A DNA stretch of 64,000 nucleotides from Salarias fasciatus. Lineage: Eukaryota > Chordata > Actinopteri > Blenniiformes > Blenniidae. Under the pieces are notes generated by a model. That model did no database searches. It was not told the origin of the DNA and saw only the letters and a list, made by a program, of their open reading frames with translations. The position numbers and the translations under genes were made by a program. Each line of letters opens with the position of its first letter. Position 1 is the first letter of the stretch. Below, one piece after another: positions 42,772-56,190 of the stretch. The stretch is taken from contig NC_043754.1 of assembly GCF_902148845.1 (NCBI RefSeq), positions 22,362,431 through 22,426,430 of the forward strand, read 5' to 3'.

Positions 42772-44744
42772 ATGAGCGCTCTGCTGCGGCGCTGCGACCC
42801 GCGGAGGGTCGGGACTTGGAGAGGTGAGTCCCGGCACCGCCGCAAAGCATGACGGGACAAGCCTGACTCAGAGTACCTGGAGTACTTTTACTGAAGTACG
42901 ACAAACTTTACATCCCCAGAGTGTCTTTGTGATTGTTGTGAATGTGTGTGTTCTAGTTTTGTGTGTTCTTGTTGTGTTTGTTTGTTTGTTTGTTTGACCT
43001 TTGATCTTCCACCAGTCAGTGAGAGGCCATGTCAAGAAGCAGGGTTTTGTCTTTTCTCAGAGTTTTCTGTCCTTATTTACCATTTAAATCACTACAGATG
43101 ATAAATTCTCTTGAATTTATCCAGAGACAGCGGAGACTTACGGCCTCGTCACTGACGTCTCTAAAGAATGTTTCTGTACTTGTCCAACAGTCTGTTTAAG
43201 TCCACGAGGCTCTCATCCAAAATAATGGTCAGTCACACATGGCAGAACTGCAGAAAACTTATCAAGGAGCAACTGCTGGCGAAGGGTTTGTGATCGGTCA
43301 GATGCTGCCAGCTCCGCCCCTTTTACATGAACCCTGGGCTGCATTACTGAGATGATAGCGAGCTTGGTGGTACTGCTTATCAGGACCCTGAATGTCTGAG
43401 TTTTCAGATTAGTGTGTGTGTGTGTGAGTCAGGTTTCCATGTGGGCGTGGTGCTGTCGACCTTTGACCTGAGGAAAGTGGAGCTGACGCCTCTGGAGCAG
43501 AGGAAGCTGACGTTCGACTCCCACGCCATGGTGACGGAGCTGCAGAGCAGCGGTGAGAGGAAACTCCTCCACCTCGCTGGAGAGTCTCAGAAAGCTGAAG
43601 CTGGGTTTGTGTGGCGGCGCAGGTTTGGAGAAACGGCAGGCGGAGCTGGTCGTCTCAGCTCTGGTCACTCTGACCACGGCCAACATGGACATCGTCTATA
43701 AAGACATGGTGACCAAAGCCCACCAGGTACCCTGAGCCTTCCACGCCAAGTCCACCTCTGAACAGGAAATGATGCTCGGTTGCCGCGCTGGAGACGCGTT
43801 TCCAGCAGCGTGCAGGTTAACGCTGACGCTGGCTGATTTATTTGCGATTCCCGCGTGTTGTCGTCCTGCAGGAGATCGCGCTGCAGCAGATCATGGCTCA
43901 CCTGGACGCCATCAGGAAGGACATGGTGATCCTGGAGAAGAGCGAGTTCGCAAACCTGCGATCTGAGAACACGGTGCTGTGGACTCCACCTCCACCCAGC
44001 CCACAACTAACAAAACGCAAAACAACCACAGACAGACACTGAACGACTCCGTGTGATCATGACCGCCGTCTTGTGTTGTCGCTGCAGAAAATGAAGCGAG
44101 AGCTGGAGCAGCTGCAGAACAGACTGAAGGTGAGTCGGAACTGGACGGGAGTCGCAGCCTCAGCAGACGCCGTCGCCAACTCCACCGTGTCCTCCCCTTC
44201 CAGGAGGAGAGCCAGAAGGTCCGAGCAGAAACCAAACTGGACATCAACCTGGAGAGGAGCAGGATGTCTGACATGGTGAGCTTTGGTCCCGAGCGCCACG
44301 CCGCCTCCCCTCGCGCTCCAGCGCTTCAACAGGCGGTCCCTTCTGTGTTCCTCTCTCAGTTTACCGACCAGGAGAAGAAGCTGATGGAGGCGACGTCAGA
44401 GTTCCATCACAAGGTCAAAACATACAGGGACAGAGTTGGACTCCAGCTCAGCTCAGTGAGTCTCTGGCTGATGGTTCTGACCCGGTTCTTCCTCCAGAAA
44501 GCCGACCTGGAGAGCGACAACATGGAGATCAACAGGAAGATCGACCTGCAGGTGGCGTCACTCAAGACCCTGCTGGAGTCTCTCAAACTGGAGACGGTCC
44601 GCTACCTGGCAGGTAACCCACGACCGCAGAGGAAGAACGGCTCCGGGCGGAGAACAGTGCCAGCTGACGTGTTTGCGTTCCCCCTCAGCCACCGTCTTCT
44701 CCTGCCTCGCCATCGCTCTGGGAGTGTACCGCCTGTGGAGGTGA
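42772..44744 (+). CDS. ccdc90b: Coiled-coil domain-containing protein 90B
   Basis: Inner-mitochondrial-membrane coiled-coil protein, a relative of the calcium uniporter regulator MCUR1. Nine exons: 42772-42823, 43433-43552, 43623-43726, 43872-43973, 44088-44129, 44204-44275, 44360-44413, 44498-44612, 44689-44744, all in phase, giving 238 residues (human 254). The start [18 protein letters not shown] is Arg-rich, as in a mitochondrial presequence. Core matches to human CCDC90B are [57 protein letters not shown] and [11 protein letters not shown] single membrane span, [16 protein letters not shown], closes the protein, with the tail ending WR. CCDC90B rather than MCUR1 is supported by the short N-terminus and by the convergent neighbour pcf11, as on human 11q14.1. 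The AATAAA at 44810-44815 gives a short 3' UTR. Confidence 0.93.
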
Positions 44745-44809
44745 ACGCCGCGCTCTGATGTCAGAACTTCATTCCAAGTCGCATCGCTTTTAACCCGTTT
44801 CAAACATTT

Positions 44810-44815
44810 AATAAA
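44810..44815 (+). terminator. ccdc90b: ccdc90b poly(A) signal
   Basis: AATAAA 66 bp after the stop codon, followed by a T-rich run. Confidence 0.7.
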
Positions 44816-45182
44816 ATGTTTTTTTTTTAATCAGCCTTCCATTCTTTGACTGAGACAAATCTCAGGTAATTTAAACACTTTCAACTCCAAACGAGTGTAA
44901 ATAGAGATCATTTACTGTGAAAATTTAGTTTTTTACCTTTGATTTGAATAAATTTGTTCAATTTCATGGCAACAAAGCTGTAAATGTAGTTCTGTTGGGC
45001 CAACATTGCTGGTTTAGTAAAAACCCAAACTAGACTTTACCACACCAGTAAAGACAACAGAAATATAAAGAGAAGCCGACAGAAGCAGGCAGACGACGGA
45101 GCCACAAAGCCAGTGACCGCAGGAAGAAGCCTGCAGAGTCAGAATAAAGACAGGAGAAGCAATTGTTTCAGTCCACCCAAAC

Positions 45183-45188
45183 TTTATT
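45183..45188 (-). terminator. pcf11: pcf11 poly(A) signal
   Basis: TTTATT on the plus strand (AATAAA on the minus strand), about 420 bases past the pcf11 stop. It leaves roughly 350 bp between the converging 3' ends of pcf11 and ccdc90b. Confidence 0.65.
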
Positions 45189-45606
45189 GATACTTCTGAA
45201 ACCTAAACGACAAGGAGTGGGATCAGTCAGCCGCCACACAGAAAAACACGTTTCAGATTTTTTTTATTGACTGAAGCTGAAGAGAGAAACTGGGAAATGA
45301 CGGCTCCTCAGCCGAGATGAGCCTCCGATGCTTACCTTCGACACCCCGGGCCGGGAAACCCCCGCAACTACGTTTGATTCAAGCACCGTTACACCAGAGA
45401 TACAAAAAATACTTTAATTCATAAATTAAATCATTTACAGCTTTTAGCAAACCAAAGAATCTCATCATCTTCACAAAGACCTCAATCGGTCGCAATCGAT
45501 CCAAATACAAAAATGTATTCAAGTGGGTGGGTCGCAGAGGGGGGGCAGTCCTCTGCAGGTGGAGCCGGACGAGGGTGGGGAGGGGGGCGTCTACACCTGA
45601 AGCCTT

Positions 45607-48600
45607 TCAGGACGCTTGTTCTTCCTTCACCGAGCAAGCCACCTCCTCCGCCTTCTCCTCCTTGACCTTGGGCGGCTCCGCCGGCTCCTCCTCTTCCTGT
45701 TTTACCGACACGGCGTCCACGGCACTGGAGGCCCCGCCCTCCTCCTCCTCCTCGCCCTGCTCTGTGTTCGTGAAGGCGCTCAGCGGGTGGTCCGTGAGCA
45801 GCTTGTTTGGAGACGGCGTGACGTCGAGATACGAGGAAGTCTGAGGAAAGAGGACAGAGCGAAGAAGTGAGGCGCCGGACGAGCAGACGGAGAACGAGCG
45901 CAGGAGAGGTCAGACTCACGTTTTTATAATCCTCGAAACACGAGGGATGGAAGTTCTGCGGAGAGAAAACAAACTGGTTTATACACGTTCGGCAGTCAGG
46001 GACTGACGAGACGAGAGAGCCAGCGCCGAAGGCGGCAGCACCTTGTCGTCGACCCGGATGGCGTTCTTCAGGAACCAGTCCTCCTCCTCCTCCACCCAGT
46101 ACGTCTCAAACGGTTCCTGGCAGATTTCACACAGCTGCGGACACAGGCCACATGTGGATGAGTGTCCTGTTGGTCCGACCGAGTTGCAGAGCTGGACGCC
46201 TCTCGCGGTACTCACCTCGCCCACTTGGTCTTTGGCGGCCCGGACGCTCTGGAACTCCTTCTCCTTGGCCGCCGCCTGGCTCTTCTGCACCACCTCCTCG
46301 TTCTCCTTCTCGAAGAACTGGCTCTTGGCCCGCTCCTCCAGGTCGGCGATCTCCTCGAACTCGATCCAGTCCTGAAGGGCACACAGACGGGGGCGGGTGA
46401 GGCCGGGCTGTCACGTGGACCGAGTGAGAGTCGCGCTGGTCGTGGGGTTCTTACCGTCAGGCTGTAGTACCAGCGCCGGTGCGTCACCTTCTTGCTGGCG
46501 ACCTTGCCGGCGTGGTTCTGTCTGAAGTGCCAGTCCAGATGGTCGGCATACAAGTCGGTCTGAGTGGTGGTGAAGCGCATGCTGCACAGGCAGCACTGGT
46601 TCCCTGAGTACAGCTTGGTCACCACGCTCTCGTGGCGCCTGGCGGACGAGGACAAAGAGTCACAACCGAGCAGGAAGGAGCCGAGCTACCAGGTACTTAG
46701 AGCTGTGGAGCAGGAGCCCTGCAGGGACCCGAGGCCACAGGGAGGGGGTCCAGCACTGAGCGCACACAGCTTGTCTCTACTCACTGTTTCATGTCGTCGA
46801 TATTGAAGCCGGTGAGGTCGGGGATGTCGTCCTCCTCCACCTCTTGCTCTTCTTCTTCATCCTCCTCCGCCTGAGGAGCAGCCGCCGGAGCCGCAGACGA
46901 CTCTGGAAGAAGGAGCACGGGCGTGAGCGGAGGTCGAGTTACTTCAAACCGTCTGCGGCTCGGCCGGAATTCCTGTGATGACTGACCGGCGCCGGCAGAT
47001 GGCGCCGCGTCGGGCTGCGACGGTTTGATGATGCCATTGGAGATGAGTTTGGACAGCAGGTCGTTGACGTCCACCTGGCCGAAGTGGTTTTCTGTAGGGA
47101 CGACCTGCGGAGCTGCAAACACCCAGACAGAAACGTGAAGACTGGCATTGTGACGACAGGACATCCAAACAGAGAGCAGACTCACTCTGTCCGAAAGGCA
47201 CTGCGTTCTGAGGCAGGAAGGGCTGGTTGATGGTTCCCATCAGGCTCACCTGCACAGAGAAACAGGTTCCAGTCAGAAAGCGGAGGTCTGGAACACCGGG
47301 AACGACTCCAGTTTGCATGTCGAGCTTTCAGTACGACGACAATCGTGTAGGTCAAGCTACAACAAGTTTATTTGCACACAGAGCGCATAGCAGGGACTCA
47401 CCGGCTGCTGGAGGCCCACAGCGGGGGCCGCGGGGTTATAGAAGGACCCCGGGGCGGCCTGGTTGAACCCTGGGCCCGGCTGCATGTTGAAGTTCCCCGT
47501 CTGTTGTGCGGGGAACGTCATCGGCCCTGTGGGGAACTGCGGGTTCATGGGCTCGGGGAAGCGCTGGGGGCCCATGGGGAAGTTCTGCTGGGGGGCTATG
47601 GGGTTGTCGTAGATGACCGGGGCTATTGGCCTCATGGGGGGCTGCATGTTGTGTTGGGGGGCAAACCTGGGAGGGCCCTGCTGGCCGGGGGCGTACTCAA
47701 AGCGCGGGTGCCCACCCTGAATAGGCATATCATACCTGGGACCTGATTGGTTGGGCCCTTCGAAGCGCCCGGGCCCATCGAACCTCATGGGGCCCATCTG
47801 ATTTGAGGGCACATCAAAGCACAGGGGCCGCTGCTGGAAGCCCATGGATCCGGAGCCGGGGCCCATGTTGTTAAAGTGGCGGGGTGCGTCAAAGCGCTGC
47901 ATGGGGGCCTCTAAGTGGCCCTGTGTTGGTCCCTGGGACTCGAACCTCACAGGGGGCTGTTGACCCATTTGGCCAACAAACCTGCCCGGTCCTTGACCGG
48001 GCCCGTCAAACCTCCTCATGCCGTCTCCGCCTCTCATTGGTCCGTGGGCCATGTGGGGCCCGTCACACTGCCCGGGGCCCTCCGCCCTGTCCGGCATGTG
48101 GGAGGGTGCGGGCCCATCGAACCTGCTGGGACCGGCGTGTTGGGGTCCGTCAAACTGCCCCTCATCGTAGCGCCCGGGGCCCCCACCTTCAAACCACCCC
48201 GGCGGCTGCGGTCTGGAGGGGCCCATGTGTCCCGGGCCATTGTAACGCAAGGGGGCGTGGCCCCCGTCGTGAGGGGGCGTGTGTCCCGGAGAGTCACTGT
48301 GCGGGTGGACGGAGGACAGCGGCCCCCCGCGCGGCAGCCCTTTGAGGATGGACTTGTGGGGTGGGGGAGGGGCGGCGTCTAAGTTCAGGGGTCCGTCGTC
48401 CGAGTGCTCGCTGTTGGGGCTTTCAAAGCGCGGGATAGGGCTCATGTCCGCCGAGTCCTTCTGGTGCAGAGGAGACAGCCTCTCCCGTTCATAGCAAGGG
48501 GGCGGGGCCTCCTGGCCCACCGGGCTGGGGCAGCTCCTGGGTGCCACAGAGCCGGATGAGGGCGGGCCTTCAGGCCTGCGGGGGTCGCCGTGTCTCGAGT

Positions 48601-51600
48601 CGTACCGCCGCGGCGTGTCGTAGCTGCTCTTGTGCTCGTCGCGGTTCTCGTAGTGCTGGCGCTCCGTCAGCGGCGAGTTCCACTCCCGCTCACCTGCATC
48701 AGAAAATCAAACTGTTGGGTCCGCTCAATCATCACGAGTACGACTGGACGTCGTGTGACGTAGACTCCATGATCCTGTCAGCAGAGTGTGTGTGTGTAAC
48801 CCAGACGGAAATATGTAGGCGTGGTCTTCTCAAGTGTCTCTTCCCCTGAACTTTGACCTCTCTAAGTGAAGATGACAGGGTGTGAATGCAGACTCTCAGC
48901 GGTGGGCTTACTGGACTCTCGGGGGTCGGCCCTCCTCCTGAAGCGCAGGCCGGGCAGAGACTTGAGGGTGGGGAACTCTTTGCCGTGGTTATATTCCTCG
49001 ATCATGGGAGCGAGCGGCGGCCGGGAGTCCTCGCGCTCTTTGCTCCGCCGTTCCCCTGCAGAGTCAGGAACACACCAGACAGAGATCGTCTTACTGCCTG
49101 ATCTCGTTTTAGCCCCGCCCACTAAAACAAAAGCTGGGGACTTTTGCTCACCTGCTCGGTCCCGTGGTGGCCGGCCGTATTTCTGCATTTTGTCGCTCTT
49201 GCCCAGTCCCTCGCCCTCCTCCAGAATCTCCCCGCCCTCCCAGTCCTCGCCTGGTGTTCGGTGGTTCACCTGCGTCTTCCTCAGCTTGGACTTGTGCTCG
49301 TAGTACGACAGCTCGGCCGGGTTCATGTTGTCGTGCGGACGTGCGTGCGCGGCGGGCGTGCCGAGTAGCGGCTGCTTCTTGAAGTCGGCGGGCTGCTCCC
49401 AGCCCTCGGTGCGCTGCTGCTCCTGATACTGGAAGAAGTGTTTGATCTTGTGGGCCATGTTCAGGAAGTCCTCCTGGGAGATCTCGCCGCTCTCCAGACG
49501 CTTGCTCGCCTGCAGGTGGACACAGGGCGTAAAAACTCACAGTGGACTGGAAAAGACGGAAGTGTTGCTGTGGAGGGTGTGCGAGACTGCCAACAGTGAA
49601 CCATCTTCTCTGAATATCCCCATCAACTCAGCTCAGCATGGCTAGCTGTCGCGATGGTGCAGACATTTTAATGCCTTTATTTCCTATGATCCAACATTTC
49701 GGTACACAGCATGTGAATCTTAACACAGAACAGCAGCAACAGTTCAAATACAACAGAACTCACCGTTATTATGGGAAACGAAAAATCCACTGAGTGGAAT
49801 TTAGTGGGATCTACACATAACCCGTCTGTTTACAATCTCCTCATCCAAGACTCTGTCCACGCGTGACAAAACCATCATTTTCCTAGTTATTTCCTGCAGG
49901 GATGCCGTGTGCATGGGAAATGTAAGAATATCTTCCTCCACGTAACATGAAAAGGACTCAAAATGACAGGACAAGTACATCTACCAGGCCCTTAGATGGC
50001 GCTGTAACTCTGTGCCGTTTTCTTCTCTGTTTTGGTGTATTTCTGTGGCAGAGCTGGACATTCAGCTAGCAAACTAAACAAAACAAACTAAGGCGTCACA
50101 GTGCGGTACATGGCGTGTCCAGGGATAGACGACTGCACCTGTCTGGTCTGCTTACAAAGTTTCTTTTTCGAGTGACTGATTTTAAACACATTTTTTACAA
50201 CGTATCATTCTGCATGGGACAATGCGGCGTGTCCCCAGGACCCATCCAGAGCCAGTTTGATGCATCCTTTCGGGGTTGCAGGACTCATACCTCTCAACAT
50301 CACTGGGAAGTTGCTGAAGATGTTGAGTTAATGTGAAAAGCTTCGCAAATAAATACATAAGCAAACTGTTGTTACAGATTGCGATCAATGGCTTCAAACA
50401 GATCTTAATAGATGTAATTAAATTGCAATGTTTAAACATCGACAATGCTCAATGTTTAAAATGTGCTGAATTCACGCGCAGCTTCTGTGCTGACACAAAG
50501 ACATGGCCAGATGTTCCCATCGGCAGCAGACATACCCTCCTCAGCAGGTCCTTCTTGGAGGCGGAGTTGAGAACATCGGGGATCTGGAGGTTGGCGTCCA
50601 CACTGAGGCGGTGCTTGGGCGTGCGGGGATTGGTGGGGCGGCTGGGGGTGCTGTACGGTTTGTGCCTCGGAGGTCCGGACTTCATGTGAGGCTCCTCCGA
50701 CGGCTTGGCGCTGAAAACACAGCGATTTGTTACGTCTGCTCAGACCGAACGAGAACAGAACCCGGACAGAGACTCACTGCTTGTTCTCCTCCCAGCCGCT
50801 CCTCCAGCGGTGCGGCGCGTCCTTCAGCTCCTTCCCTCCGCCGTCGTGGCCGCGCGGGCCGTGCTGGTCTCGGGACTCGGCGTGCCGCTCCTCCGCCGGC
50901 CTCTTGGACCTCCTGCTGTCCGACTGGCTCTTCTTGGGGGCGGGCCGATCGTCCCGGCCGGGCTTTCCGTGCGGCGGCTCATCCGCTCGGACCCTCCGCG
51001 GCTTGCTGGCTTTGTGCGACGGCGAGGGCGAGTTGCTGCGCGTGCGGCTCTTGGGCGAGCGCCGGTCCTTCCTCTTCGGGGAGGAGGTGGGGGAGCGTGA
51101 CCTGGACCGCGAGCGGGTGCGTTTGCGGGAGTGCGTGCGGGCGTTGCCTCCGACTTTGAATTCGGGCTTGCTGATGGCGTCATCCTCACGCTCATGTTTG
51201 GCCACGGCGCCATTCAGCAGCTTGCTCTTGCTGGCGCTGCGCGGCGGTTCCTCGCGCTCCTTCTTGTCTCCGCAGCGTTTCTTCTCCTTCTGCTCGTCGT
51301 CTCCAGGCCGATCCTGCGCACGTTTCTTCAGGCGGGGGTCTTTCTTCGTGCCATCCGTGGCTTTCTGAGCCTCCACCTCTGGTGGGCGGGGTTTGCTCGG
51401 GACACTTTTGGCCATGGGGGACGGGGATTTGGAGGCGGGCTTCTCCTCGGCCACGTCCTTCCTCGGGATCTTGGTCTTGTCCGGCCGGGGGGATTTCTCC
51501 AGCACCTTTTTCTCCGGAGTGACGGCCGGACTCGGCGCCGGGTGCTTTTCCTTTTTCCCAGCAGACACCTCTTTGGGCTGGGGGGCAGGCGGGGCGCTGC

Positions 51601-54600
51601 GGTTCAGACGGGGGTCTCTGGTGGACGGCTTGCTGTCGGTCTGGGTCTGAGGGGGGATCCAGGGCCGGATCACAGGGGGGGGTTTGCTGATGGCTTTGGC
51701 CGGCGTGCTGGGCACCGGCGGGCTGGCTGTAGGAGCGGTGGCGGACATCGTGGTTGGTAGCACGAAGCCGCCCGCCTACACACACACAAAAAGGGTTAAA
51801 AAATGTAAATGAAATCTGCTCCATCATGATGACTGAAGGAACTTCAGCTGACACAAATTACAGAATCTTTCTCCGAACTTCAACTCGCATCCAGCAGACC
51901 AACAGATATGATTAGCGGGTTTACAGACTGGAAGCCGGAGTCTGATGGAAACTGACGGTTCCCCTACCAGCTGAGCTTTGGTCTGCTCCAACTCCAGCTC
52001 GATCTTCTTCTGCTGCAGCTCCAGCAGCTGCTTCTGTTTGGCCAGCAGCTGCTGGCGGATCAGCTGCTCCTGCGTCAGGCAGGACGGGCTGACGGCGGGC
52101 GGTGGCACGGGCGCCGGAGGCACGGGCGCCGCTGGCTGGGCGGGCGCAGGCTGGGGCGAGGACGCCTCATCAGACTGAGGACAGAGTGAGAATGTGGCAA
52201 TGAGTCTGAGTCAGGAGGAAACCCATCGTTAGGCGCAGGTGGTCTGGGACTGTCTCTTGCTCAGGAAGAAGATTTGTGCGACCGATTGTCACGTCTTAAA
52301 CTCAAACTGTAGACAAACCAAGACGCAGCTTCCCTGAGAAAGACCAGATCTTTCCAGATGTCAACACAACTTAGGTGTTCAAAGTACAGGCCAACTTTTC
52401 CGTTTTCAGACGCCCTCTGCGGAGGTGAAGGCAGCGTTAAGCGGGTCGACTCTACACACCTGCTTTAAGAACTTGGGGTTGACGTGGATGCTGGCGTTGG
52501 CGTTGACGGTGGGCGGCAGTGGCTTGATGGGCCACGCCGGGTCCAGCGAGTTGACCCGCACGTCCAGCGCGTACAGCTTCTTGAGCGGGAACACATCGTC
52601 CCACGTGGAGCGCAGCTTGAACAGACTCTTTCGAGTGTTTTCGTCCACCTACAAACAGAAGGACAGGACTGGGTCCTCGGCCAGAAAACCAAAGCAAATA
52701 AACAAAAAAAAAAGCTAAAAACAGAGGCTAACTTAGTGTTAAACTAAAATGGAAAAGCCCTCCGTGTCACAAGTTTATTAACAGGACTACATTATAGCAG
52801 GAGCAGACTACACACAGAGCAAGCAGCACAACAGACAGGAGGGCGGTGAGGTGGGCGGCTAACACAGGTTTAGTGCTTAAACTGTTTAACAAAGCTGAGA
52901 GGCAGTGGAGAGAAACTGTACCTTTTCAAAGACACATATAAATGAAGTGATTAGGTTTTTAGCAAACACTGCAAGGAACTCTCCTCCAACATTCTTCACT
53001 ATGGAATCCACTAAGTACAAAACCGGGAGCTTCTCTGCGGGTTGGGCCTGGAGCGACAGAGAACTCGACAAGTTTAGAAAACAACAGGGGTTATCAAAAA
53101 ACAGTTTTCACACAAATTGCTCACAAACACATAGCGGGGGCAGCGTCTCCGCGCCCCCACACGGCATAGAGTCCAGAGGGTTTGTGGGGCAGTCGCTTCT
53201 TCTTCTGCTGCAAAAAAAACACCCTATGGTCCAACCCCATAAAAAAAGACAAAAAATAAAAATTAAAAACAAGAGAATCTTGAAAATTTCAAAATTTAAA
53301 ATTAAAAAAAAAAAAAAAAAAAAAACTCCAATCCAAAAATCCATGAGAACGCGTGTTCTTCAGCAGGAGTCAGTCCGTACGTTCACTCCGCTCAGGAGGA
53401 CAGAAAAATCCAACACAGGAAGTCCCAAAAAAATTAAAAAACCCCGGCCGGGTTTTACCTCCAAAGAGCGTCCATGTCCTGAACCGCTCTTTGTACGTTA
53501 CCCTCCAGACGCCCTCCAGCCTGCTCAGTTTATTTGGCCTCAGTTTGCGGAAAAAAAAAAACACGAGGTGCGGGAATCCGTGGGGGGACAAGTGTTTTTG
53601 TTTTGTTATTTTAAACCCTCAGCAGCTGTACACTGCAGCAACCAGCGGACCGAGTAAATTCAAACCAGAATCACAGCAAGAAAATTACACTGGGAAATAA
53701 AAAAAGACAAAAAGCACAGTTCACATTTTTTATTACAAACATTTTAACCATTCAGTAACAGTTCAGGAAGTTCAGGTCACTAGTGAATGAATGCAGAGAC
53801 TAAGGCGAGCTGCAGGAGGGAGGACTGAACCCCACAATACTCAATGACAGCAGTAAAGAAAGGCGAGCAGGGAGGTGTGGTTCCATGTCACCCCGACAGG
53901 AAAGGTCCAAACCCGCCCCCCAAAAATCAAACCGCTTTCACTATGAGGAGAAAGTTTCTCTAACAGCAGACACTTCCTGCCTCTGCTTGGTTCAAGCCTG
54001 CACTCTCAATGGATTCAAAAGACATGAAGTTTACTATCAAACTTCACATCTGGGACTGTTTCCATGACAACAGAGCAGATAAAGTGATGAAGCTTTTCTG
54101 ATGAAACTTTTCTGTGAAGCTTTACAATTAAAGAAACCGTTAATGTTCTTACTTCCTGTTTTTATATGCTGTGCCTAAATACAGTAAATACTCTCATGAT
54201 TTACTTGTAATATGTATGTTATAATGCATGTATGTTACAAGTTATTTACTTTCATTCTCCTTTGTTCATCACCCAATTCTGGATCTCTTAAAGATATATT
54301 TTATCACTATGGAGGGAACTTACAGCCTGGGTCAGTATTAACCTACATTATATTGTTAAACGTGTAGAGTCATTTAAGACTTGAGCTGCAGCAGGTGCAC
54401 ATTAAACATGTTTCATTGCAAACATTTAGCTTTTAAAATCTTAAATCATGTGCTACAATCATTACGGTTCTGAAAACATTGAATTAACAGTACTTCCAAT
54501 GGTATTTGCTTTATATCAAACTGATCAGCACAGTTTGATCTGCAAGTCTTCAAAAAGTATTTACAAGTTTTGTTTCTTTAAAACAGCTGATCTGAGGTTT

Positions 54601-55772
54601 GATCAAAATTAATGATCAGTGTTAACTCTGAATTTAATATGACATATCACAAGATTACTTAAATTCAGATAAGACTTTCTTCTGTAGTGATGCAAAAAAT
54701 AGACTAATTTAAGCACCTCAACATCAAGCTAAACTCTCTTTCGTTTCTCCTTCATAATAAATGGTTTTTATTGATTATGTAACCCAGAAGAGCAGAGTTC
54801 TGCCCCACTGTGTACTTAACCTTTAAGCCAGCTGTTATCTACAACACAACACATACCAACATTTCACTAAATTCCAGCTTGATGCTTTGAAAAAAAACCC
54901 CACTAAATTGGGTGAAATTATTTTATTTATTTTATATTAGTGTTAGCCAAGTTTAATAATAAGACAAAACCTGTTTAGACCATTTAAATGTAGAATTAAA
55001 AGTGAAATATTTACATGACTGATTAACTTCATGAGGTCAGACTTTGATATGTAGCTCGGATAAGAATCCAACATATAATCTAGTCCCATAATTAACTTCA
55101 TGTAGAATATCTGAGCTAAACTCAAGGACGTTACTCCCGAGTGAGTTCTAGCAGTTTGTAATGGTACAATAAATAATAAAAAGGAATCATTTAAAAAGAG
55201 TGTACAACAGTTTGACTGGATTTATAAGTGAAACCAGAACACTAATGAGTTTTCATCTAATTAATGACCGTTTAAAAGAAGATTTTGCAGGTTTAGAGCG
55301 GTTTGATTTTCAGGCGGATCCTCAGGTGAAACCAGAACCACACCAACTTTAAACTAACTTCAGCTAACCTGCGGCGAGTAAACTGCTCGTTAAGGAAAAT
55401 AAAATCAAACTACGCTAAAACGAGAACCACTACTTTAATACACAACATTTAGGTTCGATAACTCAGAGGCTTCGCTGACCAAAACAAGAATAACCAGCCG
55501 TGTGGCGTCGCCGCCGCCGCCATGATGAGCTAACAGCTAACGGCTAGCAGGGCCTGAGCGATCCGCACAAAGCAAATGGGAGATATTTCTATATTCATAA
55601 AAACCTTGCTGATCTGGGCTTCGATAATTGCGACGATATCCTTGGCGAAGGTGACGTTCTCCTCGGCCAGGATGGTGAGCATGTTGATGTGCGGCTTGCT
55701 GTTGAACGTCAGGTCTTCCAGAGAGGACTGGTACTCCCGGCAGGCGTCTTCCCGGGCCGTGCTGTCCTCCAT
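45607..55772 (-). CDS. pcf11: Pre-mRNA cleavage complex II protein PCF11
   Basis: Nuclear 3'-end-processing and transcription-termination factor that binds the RNA polymerase II CTD. Seventeen minus-strand exons: 55605-55772, 52922-53047, 52460-52648, 51968-52174, 50778-51775, 50536-50710, 49152-49509, 48912-49055, 47402-48693, 47186-47249, 46987-47112, 46785-46902, 46455-46638, 46216-46371, 46042-46134, 45920-45955, 45607-45840. All phases agree: 1,555 residues, like human. Order: CTD-interaction domain (SSLEDLTFNSKPHINMLTIL), QEQLIRQQLLAKQKQLLEL coiled coil, charged region with DPRLNR and DPRLKKR, RS-like part, the RF(D/E)GP-repeat region in the big exon 47402-48693, then two zinc-finger segments (CCLCSMRF...YADHLDWHF and CEICQEPF...FHPSCFEDY) flanking the CLP1-contact stretch (VTHRRWYYSL), and an acidic tail ending KEEQAS. 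The first-exon donor is weak (AAG|GTTTTT). Confidence 0.96.
53048..55604 (-). other. pcf11: pcf11 intron 1 with candidate internal poly(A) signals
   Basis: The 2.56-kb first intron is AT-rich with A and T runs (53300-53325 and others) and no other gene. In pcf11 sense it holds AATAAA at 54922-54931 (two overlapping), 54767-54772 and 53729-53734. Reading on from exon 1 adds 24 codons (VFMNIEISPICFVRIAQ...) before a stop at 55530. Reported work on vertebrate PCF11 describes premature polyadenylation in intron 1 as autoregulation; which of these signals would be used here is unknown. Confidence 0.45.
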
Positions 55773-55859
55773 CTTTAGAGCTCTGCGACCCGGACAAACC
55801 TCACGGCAGCGAAACCATGGCGGCCGAGCGGCGGGCAGTCCGTGCACTCATCCGGCTAG

Positions 55860-56190
55860 CGGTTCCGCCGGGGGCTGCGGGGAGGTTAAAGCGGCGCCGT
55901 TCGGAGAAGCGTTAATGTTTTATGAATCCAGCCGTCTGCGCCGTTCCTTATGCGCTCGCGGTCTCAACAAAATGGCGAGCTCGACAGTAGGCGAACACAC
56001 GTCACGCGAAGGCATTTTATACGTGCCGTGACGTCAGGCTACACCATTGGCTGGCGAAAGCGGGTCTACAGCGTGATTGGTCCAAAACAGTAACAGCCAC
56101 GCGAATGAGCCAATCAGGACGCGGCAGTGTTGAGGGGGTTACATAACGGGCGGCTGAGGGGAAGTGGTGAGCTGACACAACAACACGAGG
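55860..56190 (-). promoter_or_regulatory. pcf11: pcf11 promoter with several CCAAT boxes
   Basis: Just upstream of pcf11 the sequence is GC-rich and carries three CCAAT/ATTGG motifs: CATTGGCTGG (56045), TGATTGGTCC (56077) and AGCCAATCAGG (56108). Evenly spaced NF-Y sites without a TATA box are typical of housekeeping promoters. Confidence 0.55.

Noticed and set aside
47884-48382. Plus-strand frames of ~150 codons within the pcf11 RFDGP-repeat exon
   Set aside because: They mirror the repeat-rich coding exon on the other strand and lack any family similarity or splice structure.
51131-51760. Plus-strand frame of ~210 codons opposite pcf11
   Set aside because: It is the shadow of the low-complexity, GC-rich pcf11 exon; all exon borders and matches are on the minus strand.
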